A stretch of 64,000 nucleotides of DNA, taken from NCBI GenBank assembly GCA_030686995.1, contig CM060704.1, forward strand, positions 113,273,042 to 113,337,041. The letters are read 5' to 3'. Both the position numbers and the translations under genes were made by a program. Origin of the DNA: Artemisia argyi. Its lineage: Eukaryota > Streptophyta > Magnoliopsida > Asterales > Asteraceae. Below the pieces are notes generated by a model, which made no database searches, was not told the DNA's origin, and was given only the letters and a program-made list of their open reading frames with translations. The stretch's first letter is position 1. Every line of letters starts with the position of its first letter. Shown piece after piece: positions 43,386-54,043 of this stretch.

Positions 43386-43891
43386 GATAGCGTATAGGAC
43401 CTTCAGCCGAATAGACTAAGGTCCTCATGCTTGAACTAAGCCCAACAGAGGCTACGACTTATCATATCATGCCTGGGAATCGAACTCCCAGGCTAGGCTC
43501 ATACGCCTGACAAATATTTCCAGGCAACGATAGTACTGGAAGCCTTTCCCAGGACCGCTGCAACCATCAGACACGTGTCACTACTTCATTCGCTATCAGG
43601 TAGTGCTACAATCGTACATGGATCATTCCATGTATCTAGTGTGACCAAAGGAGGCACGCCACGTGTCATCCCTTGTCTCCCCCGTTGGATGTCCACCACG
43701 TGGACTACCCTGGAAAATTGGATGGACTCCCAAGCAGGGCACAAAACCATAGGGCCATCCTTATAAATAGGAGGTTCATTCCAGCAAATGGGCCAACTTA
43801 GCTTCAACACACACTCACTGAGTGAATTCACACAGTTCACTCCGGCTACTCTGGAAGTATTACCCTAGCTCGTGACTCCGGTCACACCTAG
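43386..43891 (+). repeat. LTR remnant with promoter, left part
   Basis: GC-richer than its surroundings, with CACGTG-type words (ACACGTGTC, CCACGTGTC, CACCACGTGG) upstream of TTATAAATAGGAG at 43761-43773 and an AACACACACTCACTGAG start-like region. This resembles the U3/R of a gypsy-type LTR. It ends in CCTAG, the duplication of the solo LTR, and continues at 46348. No internal region or partner LTR is seen, so family and left edge are uncertain. Confidence 0.55.
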
Positions 43892-46342
43892 TGTCACACC
43901 CCGCCACGGCGGAAACGCGCGGGTGTAACTTCATGGATATCATCACAACACATGGTGTCTATATAGAGAATAACTACATGCAATAAAAATGGCAAAGTAT
44001 AGACACAAAGTGTCATAACAATACCCGAAAGGAAACAACATGATAAACTCCAAATGCATAGATAAACCACTTCCAATGCAACTAAGGTCTCGTCTAATCA
44101 CTTCCTTCTATCATAGCCTTAGAATGCTCACCTGAAAATGAAGCTTAAAATGTCAACATAACGTTGGTGAGATTCATAGGTTTAAGACTCAAGCACACTA
44201 GGCAACCAAAATCACTGTGATTATAAAATATAGCTGGACAAATAATTATAGTTATCATATAGGCTACATATGTTCACAAGGCAATATCACACATAAGGCA
44301 ACCATCGGGCGGAACGTGCCCACCGATCCAAATTCACAACATACCGGGCCGGAACGTGACCCCCGCTCCAAATAATGGGTAAATTAATACCCTCCGATCG
44401 GACCACACTGAAAAATAGTGAGTAGGGCTGCTACTCTCCAATTAGGTCGTATGCACGAGCAACAGGGTAAGCACCCTCCCAATTGAACCACACAGAATCA
44501 CACATCATATCATTACCGTTCACATATAGCATAAATACGATAACATTAAAAGTCCGAGCTCTTTAACACACATACACATAATCACAGTAATTCAAATCAT
44601 TTAAAACAAGCATCATTCCCATCCCAAGTTTAAAACAAAGTAAAAATATGGGACTATGAACTCACCTTAAACTTCGCAGCTTCCACAAAAACAAATCACA
44701 AATCTAAACAACACAAATAAGTCCACGTTACACAAGGCCAAGCTAAAAGCTACAACCCATGTAATACTCATATGATGGATGTCTAAGACTCATATGACCC
44801 ACCATGGATCTCCTAGACACCATACTAACTACTACCATAACTTAATACTCACTAAATCCCTTGCACTCTTAAAATCAGAAAACACAGAATTTTTGGGTAC
44901 ATTCGCCCACATGAAATCATGACAAATAAAGCTCAACAACTCACACCAAAAATTTACCATGATCTCTCATAAGCAAACAAGCTAATCCCAAAATGCCATG
45001 GACCAATAACACACACAAATACTCAAAAGAAAATCAAACTTGTCAACTACTCAAATTCGGATCTGAACGCACACCAAAAAGTTTTGATTAACATAAAATA
45101 CTCCCACAAGTTTTTATCGCGAATCCTTTTCGTGGTAGTCTAATATAACCTAATAATTAACTAATCCAGAAGGACTAGTCAAAATACCACTTTTAAAACC
45201 ATAACTCACCCTCAAACTTTTACCCAAAATCTGTACCGGTTTGACAGCTTTGACACCTTAACAAAGAAAAATCAAAAGACCAACTTTCCGACCTTGAAAT
45301 CAATCGTGGCTGGACTTTTTGGAAAGATCTTTCATTAAACTTCAATTTAGACCTAAAATTCGTGACTTAACTCTTCACCATCTGTTATTTACACTCACAT
45401 TTTTACAGCTATAATTTTCTGTCCAAACCTTAACACATAATCTAACGTGTTTTACACTCAATTCCCTTAACCAATTACCATGCTATCATAAAATAATGAT
45501 CATAACATGTTTTATAACATTAATTTACAGAAGTTAACACAAACCCTAATCCATCATATTAAATATTACATGAATCATAACAATAATTAATTAATTGCAC
45601 GTAAGGGTTAAAGATTTTACCTTGATTCTTGATTATTGCTAGCCAACTATGAAACCCTAATTTTTTTTCTTCTTGTTCCTCCCTTGTGTCGACTTTAATT
45701 GCTGGAAAAAGGGGTAGGGAGGTTTTGATTTTGTATTTATAATTAATTTGGATAACCCTTAAGGCTTAGAGTTGTATTTGGTATCAAATTTGGTTTCTAT
45801 TTTCCCCCTTATCCTAATATTCGGCCACCCCTTTATTTATATATTTATTTTTTTTATTTTTTTTATTAAATTTATTTATTACACTCAAAACCTCATACTT
45901 TTCATATTTTATGCATTCCCATAACAAAACCTAACGTCTTTCGCGATAAACCTCAGTTTTTACGACAACCCGGAAAAATATATTTCCAAAAATAAAGTTT
46001 CCAAAAATAGAATTCCACACTCTTTTGAAACATAACTCAAAAAAATAAACTCCTCGTAACTTGCTAACGCTCAAATACTTGAACGAAGACTTGTTACGCA
46101 AAAACACAAAAACACCAAAAAACTACACAAGTCATTTCTACACCACAAAGGTGATCAAAATGAACTTTCCCAAATTTCAAACTTTCCAAATCACAATAAA
46201 AACCATTTACGCAAAGGGATTTAGTGCTAAAACTCACCTATATCACACTTATATCACTTCAAACACCTAGGACACACCAAACAAACGTCAACCGAGTCAA
46301 GACTATCAGTCAAACTGACCTGCCAAAACCACGGTTGTTACA
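43892..46342 (-). mobile_element. Solo LTR of a Ty3/gypsy element, 2.45 kb
   Basis: Starts TGTCACACCCCGCC and ends GGTTGTTACA, flanked by CCTAG on both sides (43887-43891 and 46343-46347). There is no internal coding region, so it is the product of LTR-LTR recombination. On the minus strand a TATA-like TTATAAATAC (45737-45746) precedes a leader and a GGTAAAAT donor-like site, giving the orientation. No ORF inside is convincing. Confidence 0.92.
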
Positions 46343-46347
46343 CCTAG

Positions 46348-46440
46348 GGGTCCTTACTGAACGTGAGAAACCAAACCGGATAGCCGCCTCAATCCTCCAA
46401 TACGTACATTTTGTAAACAATAATCATGGCTTAATTGACA
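46348..46440 (+). repeat. LTR remnant, right part
   Basis: Continues 43386-43891 across the solo LTR, starting GGGTCCTTACTGAACG. The right edge is not defined. Confidence 0.4.
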
Positions 46441-46883
46441 TACAATAAACTGTAAGGGTTAAACGTGAAAGTTACTAAAAATAAAACAAAATTCTTGGAT
46501 TTTGTGTCATCCTTTTCCCTTGAGCACACCCCCGTGCATATTTACTTCGTTAAAACCGAATTTTAAGCTCTGTTTATCTACTATGATTCAAATCACTAAA
46601 TTATAACATTATGAAACGTATTTATTCAATCATAAAACATCATTCACATTGGTAAATATGTCTAAAATTTTTGGAGGAAAAGACATGTTAATTTTTCTAT
46701 GAAATCTTTTCTCTTTCATTCCTTTTTTGCTTGACAAAAACTCGAAAACACTTTTCTATTTGCTTACATTGTCTTTCTTTTCATTCCAAAAAGGTTCTGG
46801 TACAGAAAAGTTACTAAAGTTTACAACAAATTTGTCCTAAGGTAATATAGTTTCATTTGTTTCATCCATGTTATTGAACTTTG
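46441..46883. other. AT-rich spacer, no gene
   Basis: No repeat partner or coding potential seen. Its last five bases are CTTTG, which would be the left target duplication of element C if its right end were in view. Confidence 0.5.
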
Positions 46884-48148
46884 TGTTGATATAAATAATG
46901 CGTAAAAACGTTATTAATATTTATTGATATCTCTATTTTTTGACGATCACAAAATATAAACTCATTAAACGTAAAATCATTACGTAAACAAGTATTTAGT
47001 AACAAAATATCATTACATCCAACTAATTCACTTAAGGTATGAATAAACAATTGTCTAATACATTTTATGATCAAAGGAAGGTTTATTTACTAATTACAAA
47101 TTATATAAAATGGTATAAACATTTTATATATTTAGAAAAACACTTTTGGTAATTAGGGGAAAATGTTTAATTCAAAATAAATATATGAATTCAAAATTTT
47201 AACCAAATTCAGTTAAATTTTCACCAAATAAACTTTCTCCAGAAAAGACAAAAATTCAGGCAGTTACAGTGGGCGGCCCCCTTAATTATAAGGGGCGGCC
47301 TCCATAATTTTAAGGAGGCCGGCCATGATTTAAGGGGGCCGGCATACGCTCCTCTGTCAGAATCTTTTGCTTATAAATACTGGTTCAAATCAGAAATTTT
47401 TCCTCACCTTTTGCACTAGAACTTTCTGTTCTAATTCTCTCAAACCATCTTCCTAAATCTTTTGATCATAAACATATTAGTTCTTGTTTCAAGTGATCCA
47501 ATCCTTCATCATTCAAAGTGCAAGAGAAGAATACTCCTCCGACATCTTGTTAAGAAGTATTGTAAGCTTGTGAATATTGTAAAGGTGTAGAAGTTGTGTA
47601 ATAGATAGATCTAGGTGTGTTGGTAGTTGTGAATAGAAGTAGTTGTGTTGGGAAGAAGAAGAAGTAGTGTTGTGAAAAAGAAGTAGTGAAGTTGTGTGAA
47701 GTTGTGTAGTAGTAGTAGTGGTGTGTATAAGTTATGAAGAAGGTGTGTAATGGTGTGAGATTGGTTCTAGTTACTATTAGGACTCGACATCTAGCTTTGT
47801 GTCGTTAATTGGTGTAAGCAAAAGTTGTGTAAGGTTTTCTCCGCCATAAGGGAGCTTGTTGACATAGTGAAGAAAACTCTCGAGTTAGGTGCTCAGGGAG
47901 TGGAGTAGGGCGAAGAGGTGCTTCGTAGCCGAACCACTATAAATCCTTTGTCTTGTGGTGCGATCTTTCCATCTCTATCTCTTAACTTACTTATATTGTT
48001 GTTGTTTACTTTCGTAGATATTAGTGAATATAAGTGTTATATATTGATCTCACATAAAACTAGAATCGAAGATTTTGCAAACAAAGTTTGTTTTATAAAA
48101 TAAAATTGACATAAAACTATACAACCCCGCCCCTTCTAGTTTTCCACA
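46884..48148 (+). repeat. 5' LTR of element C
   Basis: Carries the palindrome cluster (47269-47347), TATA TTATAAATAC (47371-47380), and the conserved leader segment with GTAGCCGAACCACTATAAAT (47926-47945), also present in A and B. Confidence 0.88.
47269..47347 (+). promoter_or_regulatory. Palindrome cluster in the C LTR promoter
   Basis: GGGCGGCCCCCTTAATTATA, then GGGGCGGCC, TTAAGGAGGCCGGCC and TTTAAGGGGGCCGGC, ending about 25 nt before the TATA box. Same design and spacing as in elements A and B. Confidence 0.75.
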
Positions 48149-48150
48149 AT

Positions 48151-48163
48151 TGGCATCAGAGCT
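48151..48163 (+). promoter_or_regulatory. Primer-binding site of element C
   Basis: TGGCATCAGAGCT, two bases after the LTR. It resembles the initiator tRNA-Met complement with two changes. Confidence 0.8.
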
Positions 48164-48216
48164 ATGTTAAACAAGATTTTTAAAATAAATTGTATTTTAA
48201 AACTTGAAATCGATCT

Positions 48217-48577
48217 ATGGAATCGGAAAAATATTTAGAAGGAAAAATGGCATTTAAACCAGCATATTTTGAAAATGAGAATTTTAGTGAATGGAAAAAT
48301 AAATTTGAAAATTATGTGAAATCAATAGATCAAGATCTTTGGCACATCATTTCAATTGGTGATATACAAACAAAAACGGATTTTGAAAATCAATACAATT
48401 AACCCCAAACAAAGATTGATAAAAATACTAAAGCCAAATTAATGATTTATAAAATCCTACCTGGTATTGAATATGAAAGAGTATTCTTTTGTAAAATGGC
48501 AAATGATATTTGGAAATGTTTTTTTAAACTTTCACCAATGGAAATGTTGAGCCAAAGATGATAAACTTGATGTTGCA
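48217..48577 (+). pseudogene. Element C gag, N-terminal part, broken
   Basis: Starts MESEKYLEGKMAFKPAYFEN and is closely similar to the gag of element B (shared EWKNKFENYVKSID and DLWHIISIGD). A TAA at 48400-48402 stops it after 61 codons. Homology continues in frame (KIDKNTKAKLM, CKMANDIWKCF), shifts near 48530, and is cut by element D after the codons for DDKLD. Sirevirus-like Gag fragment. Confidence 0.9.
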
Positions 48578-48698
48578 TGTAAAACCTTGCAAAAATTCGT
48601 ATAATTAACTTCGGTTAATTAAATAAATAATCTCTGTCATTATTGTAATCACCATTTTTACGGGGAAATTTAAAATTTTCTTAGTATATTAAAATGGT
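48578..48698 (+). repeat. 5' LTR of element D, first 121 bp
   Basis: From the TGTAAAACC start to ATGGT, the target duplication of element B. It resumes at 57021. Confidence 0.75.
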
Positions 48699-48899
48699 TG
48701 TGGAAAACTAGAAGGGGGGGGGGGTTGAATAGTTTTGCGTCTTTTTCGTTTAATAAGAATTTGCTTTTCAAAGAATTGACATCTTGCTAAAGTATAGATA
48801 CAAACCTAATTCACATATATTATATATATATACACTACTTGTTTAAAGTGTTGAATAGAAATTATAATTTCATATATCTCACTTAATTACAAGTTTGTA

Positions 48900-48902
<3 letters not shown>

Positions 48903-48958
<56 letters not shown>
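48903..48958. repeat. AT/GT microsatellite in the B 3' LTR
   Basis: About 50 nt of AT plus a short GT run. The other LTR has only about 12 nt of AT here (55442-55453). Confidence 0.95.
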
Positions 48959-49406
48959 CTTAGTAATTGTTTATACTTATATTTTATCAAAGTATAATTA
49001 ATGTTTTAAATGTAACCTAGTTTGATCTTTATGTGAAATCAATATATGCACAACACACAATATTAGCAATATATGAAAAGCTAGTAAGTAAGCAAGTAAA
49101 GAGTGAGAGATGGAAAGATCAAACCGAGAGACAAAGGATTTATAGTGGTTCGGCTACAAGGACACCTTCCTTGCCCTACTCCACTCCCCGAGCACCGAAC
49201 TCGAGAGTTTTCTTCACTAAGTCAATAACCTCCCTTATGGCGGAGAAAACCGTACACACCAAAAGCTTACACCAATTAACGACACAAAGCAAGATGTCGA
49301 GTTCTAATCGTAGCTAGAACCAATCTCACACCAAATGTCACACCACTTCTTCTTCACACCTTTGCACTACTTCAATACTACTTCACACCACAAGTATCTT
49401 CACACC

Positions 49407-49706
49407 TTCAAGGCACTAATGTCTTGACACCTTCAAGCCACCAATGTCTTCACACCTTTAAGCCACTAATGTCTTGACACCTTCAAGTCACTAATGTCTT
49501 CACACCTTTAAGCCACTAATGTCTTGACACCTTCAAGTCACTAATGTCTTCACACCTTTAAGCCACTAATGTCTTGACACCTTCAAGTCACTAATGTCTT
49601 GACACCTTTAAGTCACTCATGTCTTGACACCTTCAAGCCACTAATGTCTTCACACCTTCAAGCTACTAAAGTCTTCACAACTTCAATCTACTAATGTCTT
49701 CAAGTC
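49407..49706. repeat. 25-bp minisatellite in the B 3' LTR, twelve units
   Basis: Unit form TT(C/T)AAG(C/T)CACTAATGTCTT followed by (C/G)ACACC. TTCAAG and TTTAAG types alternate over units 2-9, which suggests growth by 50-bp doublets. Confidence 0.95.
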
Positions 49707-50146
49707 TTCTTCACTTGGAACCCTCAATATCTTCACAACAAGTTCCTATTGCTACAATCTCGTATCACCAATACTATCTAACCCTTCTTCTCCACTTCAA
49801 GTTCCACTTTACTCTTACACCAATTCTAGATTCTTCAACTAAATCTAGCTAACTAATACATACACCTTATTCACCAATGAATGAAAGATTTACAAGAAAA
49901 TATAAACAAGCAACTTAGATAGCAAGATAATACTAAGTTGTAATACTCCTAATAGAAGTATTCTTCTCTTTGCACTTTGAATGTTGAGGCTTGAATCACT
50001 TTGAAACAAAGATCAAAGTATATAAGATCAAAGGATTATTTGAGAAAGGAAATGGATGTTTAGATCTGAAAGTTTCTGGTGCAAAAAGGTGAGGAAAATG
50101 TGCAAAATGATCCAGTATTTAAAAGGCCAGATTTTACTGTTCGGGA

Positions 50147-50226
50147 GCGTGCCGATCCCCTTAATTATAGGCCGGTCCCCTTAATGATTAAGGGGGCCGC
50201 CTAGTAAATTTAAGGGGGCCGCCCTC
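50147..50226 (-). promoter_or_regulatory. Palindrome cluster in the B 3' LTR promoter
   Basis: Words GCCGATCCCCTTAATTAT, GGCCGGTCCCCTTAATGATT and AAGGGGGCCGCC (twice). The TATA-like TTTAAATACTGG (minus strand, 50112-50123) follows about 25 nt downstream. Confidence 0.75.
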
Positions 50227-50583
50227 CTGAACGTTTGAAAAGATTCTCTGGATAAAGTTTGCCCTTTTTGGTTGGAAATTTGAAATCATATTTTTGTGGT
50301 TTAATAAAGCTTTACCAAAAATGATTTACAAATATATATAAAATGTTAAAATCATTTTATAAAATGTTATGTCTTAAGACAAGATTTCCTTTGATCTTAT
50401 AATGCACTAATCACTTTGTTTATTCATACCTTAAGTGATTAAATGGTGAAAGTGAGTATTTACTACTAAATACTTGTTTACGTCATAACCTTTGGATTTA
50501 ATTAGTTTATGTTTTGTGATTATCAAAACATAGAGATATCGAAAGATATGAATAACATTTTTAGTTAATTATTTATATCAACA

Positions 50584-50597
50584 ATCTCCCCCTTTTT
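50584..50597 (-). promoter_or_regulatory. Polypurine tract of element B
   Basis: The minus strand reads AAAAAGGGGGAGAT before the 3' LTR. A second purine-rich block, AAAAGGGGAGAAG, lies about 80 nt upstream (50672-50684), so the tract may be duplicated. Confidence 0.8.
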
Positions 50598-51069
50598 GAT
50601 GATTACAAAACCTAAACTCATTAAATCCAAAAATTAATTTTTAGACAAGTATTTAGTGAGTTTATATTCACTTCTCCCCTTTTTGTAGAATCAAAAAGGT
50701 TTAAGCCTATAAGGTAAAGGCTCCCCCTTGATGTATGCTCCCCCTCGTTTGAGGGCACCAAGGGTTCGAGATATGGAATTCTTGCAAGAAAAATATTAGA
50801 GGCACAAGCAAATACATATAGCATAATAACAACTAATAGTAAGCATGGCAGAGAAGAATTTTAAACACATATAAAAGCATTCATTAATTCAAGATGATTA
50901 TGTCAACCACATAATCATTGTTACAAAAGCCATAATGATGGAATTCTAATACTAAGTAGAATATCCTATTGTGCCAACAAGGAGTGTCACCAAACTTTCT
51001 TGAATCCCAAAATGGTTGAAAGGTTTTATTTGAAAATGAGAAACATAAGCATGTAAAATGCTTAGTGGT

Positions 51070-51915
51070 TTAGTGGAGATAAACTTTTGGTTGCATGGAT
51101 GTTGGTGAGTTTGGAGATGAGGAGGTTGTAGGTGGTGGATTTGAAGTTGGGTTTGTTGGTTGAGGGTTTTGATGTTGTTCAAGTGATGTTGTTTGTTGAG
51201 ATCTAGTGAGAAGATCAATCCAAGTGAAGTGCTCATTCAAAGCAAAGGTTTGTTGTTGAAGGAAGATGCAACAAGGGCAATTGTTAACATGCTTCTCAAT
51301 TTGGTTGATGTCATGTGGTGATGATGGTGAGCTTGATTGGGGTGGATCCAAATTGCATTGCGCAAGATGTAATGCTAAAAGAGCACTAAGCTCATGAGCC
51401 TCTTTTAGCTCCTCAACGAACTTCAAGTGTTCGGAGGAAGGTGATGATGGTGGAACATGGTAGTTGTCTTGGGTGAAGGTTTGAACATGCAACATAGGAG
51501 TGGCATGTGAGGTTGTAGGATGTGGTGGTGGTACTCTTGGTGGTGGAGACATGGTTGAGCTTGGGTAGTCATGAAAACATGAAATGGGTGGAAGAGGTTC
51601 TCCAAGAGTGAGTGATGTTTTTGTTGAATGAGCAACATGTGAGGTATTGATTGAGAGATTGGGATTGTTGTTTTGGGATTGAGCATGCTCATCATAAGAA
51701 GAAGCATGAATGAGGGAATGAGTGGGTGATAGGTTGTGTGATGAATCTTTATTGTGGGTTTGAGGTTTAGTATTTATTTGACTTGGAACAACATCACTTG
51801 AGTTTTGACAAGAATCAAGTTTCCTCCTCCAAACGGGTTTGACGGAGATCCTTGCGGTTCTTGAAATTTTAGGTTTTTGGTTGTTGGGAGATGACATGTA
51901 TGGGTGTGATGGCAT
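51070..51915 (-). CDS. Accessory ORF of element B, 281 aa, unknown function
   Basis: An open frame between the internal palindrome cluster and the polypurine tract, in sense with gag. Two starts are possible; the seventh codon (MSSPNNQ) aligns with the start of the decayed copy in element A. The N-terminus is basic (PKISRTARISVKPVWRRKL), the middle is rich in Pro, Ser, His and Thr, and the C-terminal third looks folded (EELKEAHELSALLALHLAQC, NNCPCCIFLQQQTFALNE, WIDLLTRSQQ) with a CxCC-like cysteine group. No signal peptide or membrane segment is seen. I do not recognise the family. A TATA motif ACTATAAATACC is about 20-30 nt upstream. Sense-strand retention of homology in A argues it is a real element gene; it could also be a remnant of a captured host gene. 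Confidence 0.6.
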   Translation of the reverse strand: MPSHPYMSSPNNQKPKISRTARISVKPVWRRKLDSCQNSSDVVPSQINTKPQTHNKDSSHNLSPTHSLIHASSYDEHAQSQNNNPNLSINTSHVAHSTKTSLTLGEPLPPISCFHDYPSSTMSPPPRVPPPHPTTSHATPMLHVQTFTQDNYHVPPSSPSSEHLKFVEELKEAHELSALLALHLAQCNLDPPQSSSPSSPHDINQIEKHVNNCPCCIFLQQQTFALNEHFTWIDLLTRSQQTTSLEQHQNPQPTNPTSNPPPTTSSSPNSPTSMQPKVYLH

Positions 51916-51927
51916 TTATGATGGGGA

Positions 51928-51943
51928 GAGGGTATTTATAGTG
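51928..51943 (-). promoter_or_regulatory. Putative internal TATA box before the accessory ORF
   Basis: Minus-strand ACTATAAATACC, conserved at the same place in element A (22882-22893). The palindrome cluster lies about 130 nt upstream. Confidence 0.5.
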
Positions 51944-52070
51944 TATGAGAAATGCGGTTTAGGAAGGTAAATTTTGAGGGATAGCATGGGACAAAATATG
52001 TTTGTGAATTTTGGGAAGTATAGGCTGAAGTGGGTCAAAAAGTGATAAAGAAAACAGTATCCCCGACCAT

Positions 52071-52156
52071 CAGATGGCCGGTCCCCTTAATTAGGGGCCG
52101 GTCCCCTTAATAATTAAGGGGGCCGCCTTATATAATTAAGGGGGCGCCCATCTGGT
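52071..52156 (-). promoter_or_regulatory. Internal palindrome cluster of element B
   Basis: Bounded by CAGATGG on the left and CCATCTGG on the right. It contains GGCCGGTCCCCTTAATTAGG, GGCCGGTCCCCTTAATAATT, AAGGGGGCCGCC and AAGGGGGCGCCC. These are the same words as in the LTR promoters. Confidence 0.7.
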
Positions 52157-53030
52157 GATTCCCAGAATGCCAGAAATGGGTTTTTGGCAGAAAATTTTCA
52201 AAAAGGTTGTGTTTTTGTTTTTGGATTCAAGTAAGTTCAACTCTTTGAGGCCATATAGGGCATACTATTCATGAATGTAGAGAATGATATAGAATTAATT
52301 AAAATAGGCAATTAATTTCTAATAATCATGCTATCTATTAATTTATCAATTAAGATATGCAACAAAGGAGACAATAGGCCAAATAAGCTAAATGAGCAAC
52401 TATATGAAGATGATAACATTTAGCCTAGAGCAAACATGTTGATGATTGTAGACAAGTAACAAATAGGTGGATATGATTATATGGACTTCAAGACTTGTTA
52501 CAAACAAGATCCATATGGGCATGCCATGATTCTCATGAAATGATTTGATTAGATTGTTAAATGGCATTTCCAATAGAAGTGTATGACACTTGAGAGAGTT
52601 GAATGTGTTTTAAGCAAAACGTTTTTAGTTTTATTCAACAATGTTTTTGAAGTGAATTCAAGTATGCATTATACTAACATAAATTGAATTTTGTTTCTTA
52701 ACGTGTAACAAAAAATATTTCAATCTTGTTCTTGAGTAAAATAATGGTTATGAAAGAAATTTTTAGTCAAATAAATTGTTAGAGAAAATATTTCATTTTA
52801 AAAGAGAGAAGTTTTGAACATGATGTTTTGATCATGATAATCAAGAAGTTTCAAGTGAGGGGTTTGATATGGAAACTTATCATGCTCAGGAGAATCAATT
52901 AAGCCCATCGTCACACATAATCATCTTTAATGATACCTAAAGATATTAACGTGAAATGATAGATATTTATGATCTAAATGCAATGGGACAGGAAAGAGCA
53001 AGGTAAATAGTTCATGAATACAAGATAGAC

Positions 53031-53128
<98 letters not shown>

Positions 53129-54043
53129 GTATGTATATATGTATACAAATAACATCATAATATCAAGTTGCAAGCAAATATCAATTATAATATATCTATT
53201 AATGCAACAAGTAAGATCATATAGCATAAGTGGAAGAGTTCTACTATAGATCATAGGAGATTAAGAAAAATGATAATATACTAAACAACAATAAGGTTAA
53301 TAATGCTAATATCATGTATGCATATATTAGTGTTAATCATCTAAAAGCATGGCAACTTATCAGTTAAAATGTATTGACACACTAATTAAAAACATTCTAA
53401 AATATAATGTAACATTGACAAGTTTTTGAAAAGAAAACTTATCTCAGGTCCAGCTTTTCAAAGAGAGTGAGCATGACGGTGATGGAAGAAATCTTAAGAG
53501 TAAGTCCAAAACATGTCGAAGTAGCCAAGCAGTATTCGCATGAATAGAAATCAAGGGAACTAGATCCGAGATGCTCAATCGATCACAACAATCATCACAA
53601 GTCGTGAAGGTTAAAAGAAGTAGCACGTAGGAGGCTTCAACTAGAGAAAGTAGCGGATACACCATGATACCAATGCTCCAAGAGTGAATAGCACAATGCC
53701 GAGACAAGAATATTCCCGCAAGAACGTCATAGGCGAAACAAATGCAGAATGTGAAATAACGTGATAGAAGCCAATATTCGTCAAACGTAATAGAGCGAGA
53801 TGAGAAGATCAACACGTAATAGACTCTTCATTCGTTAGTTACCTAAACATGATAAACAGCTTGGTACCCAGATTCTTATGGGTCCTAGATGGTTAGATGA
53901 GAACATCCATTGCATTTGAATGCACATGATGGGGATGTCGTCGATAAGTACAAGAATTCATCAATAGTTTGTTTTAATTAACAAACAATGACTTTCTTGA
54001 CTAGAATAATAAGTAATGAATGTTAATAGTATTAGTTCTAAAT
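52157..54043. other. Non-coding interior of element B
   Basis: AT-rich sequence where pol would be expected in an autonomous copy. A 123-codon minus-strand ORF (53444-53815) lies in a GC-richer patch that may be foreign, but it has no domain I can support. The AT array at 53035-53125 is listed separately. Confidence 0.6.
53035..53125. repeat. (AT)n microsatellite in element B
   Basis: About 90 nt of AT dinucleotide. The ORFs across it are repeat artefacts. Confidence 0.97.

Larger units (their letters stand above)
46884..48577 (+). mobile_element. Element C: 5' part of a Sirevirus-like copia element
   Basis: A 1265-bp LTR (46884-48148), then a primer-binding site (48151-48163) and the start of gag (48217). 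Element D interrupts gag at 48578, so the rest of C would lie beyond D, outside the window. The LTR start (TGTTGATATAAATAA) and the end (CTAGTTTTCCACA) match those of element B in inverse orientation. Confidence 0.88.
48699..50583 (-). repeat. 3' LTR of element B
   Basis: 1885 bp. Compared with the other LTR it has a longer AT run (48903-48952), twelve rather than ten 25-bp units, and one more palindrome unit. It lacks about 25 bp near 48785. Confidence 0.94.

Noticed and set aside
49407..49706. 25-bp repeats considered as a CRISPR array
   Set aside because: Units are directly adjacent with no spacers, and the sequence is a plant LTR.
52927..53254. Tyr-Ile repeat ORFs
   Set aside because: They are translations of the AT microsatellite in element B.
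53444..53815. A 123-codon minus-strand ORF in element B with a phrase loosely like kinase subdomain IX (SWSIGIMVYPLLS)
   Set aside because: The key kinase residues (APE, invariant D) are not in place and neighbouring sequence does not follow a kinase pattern. Chance resemblance is more likely, though the patch is GC-richer than its surroundings.
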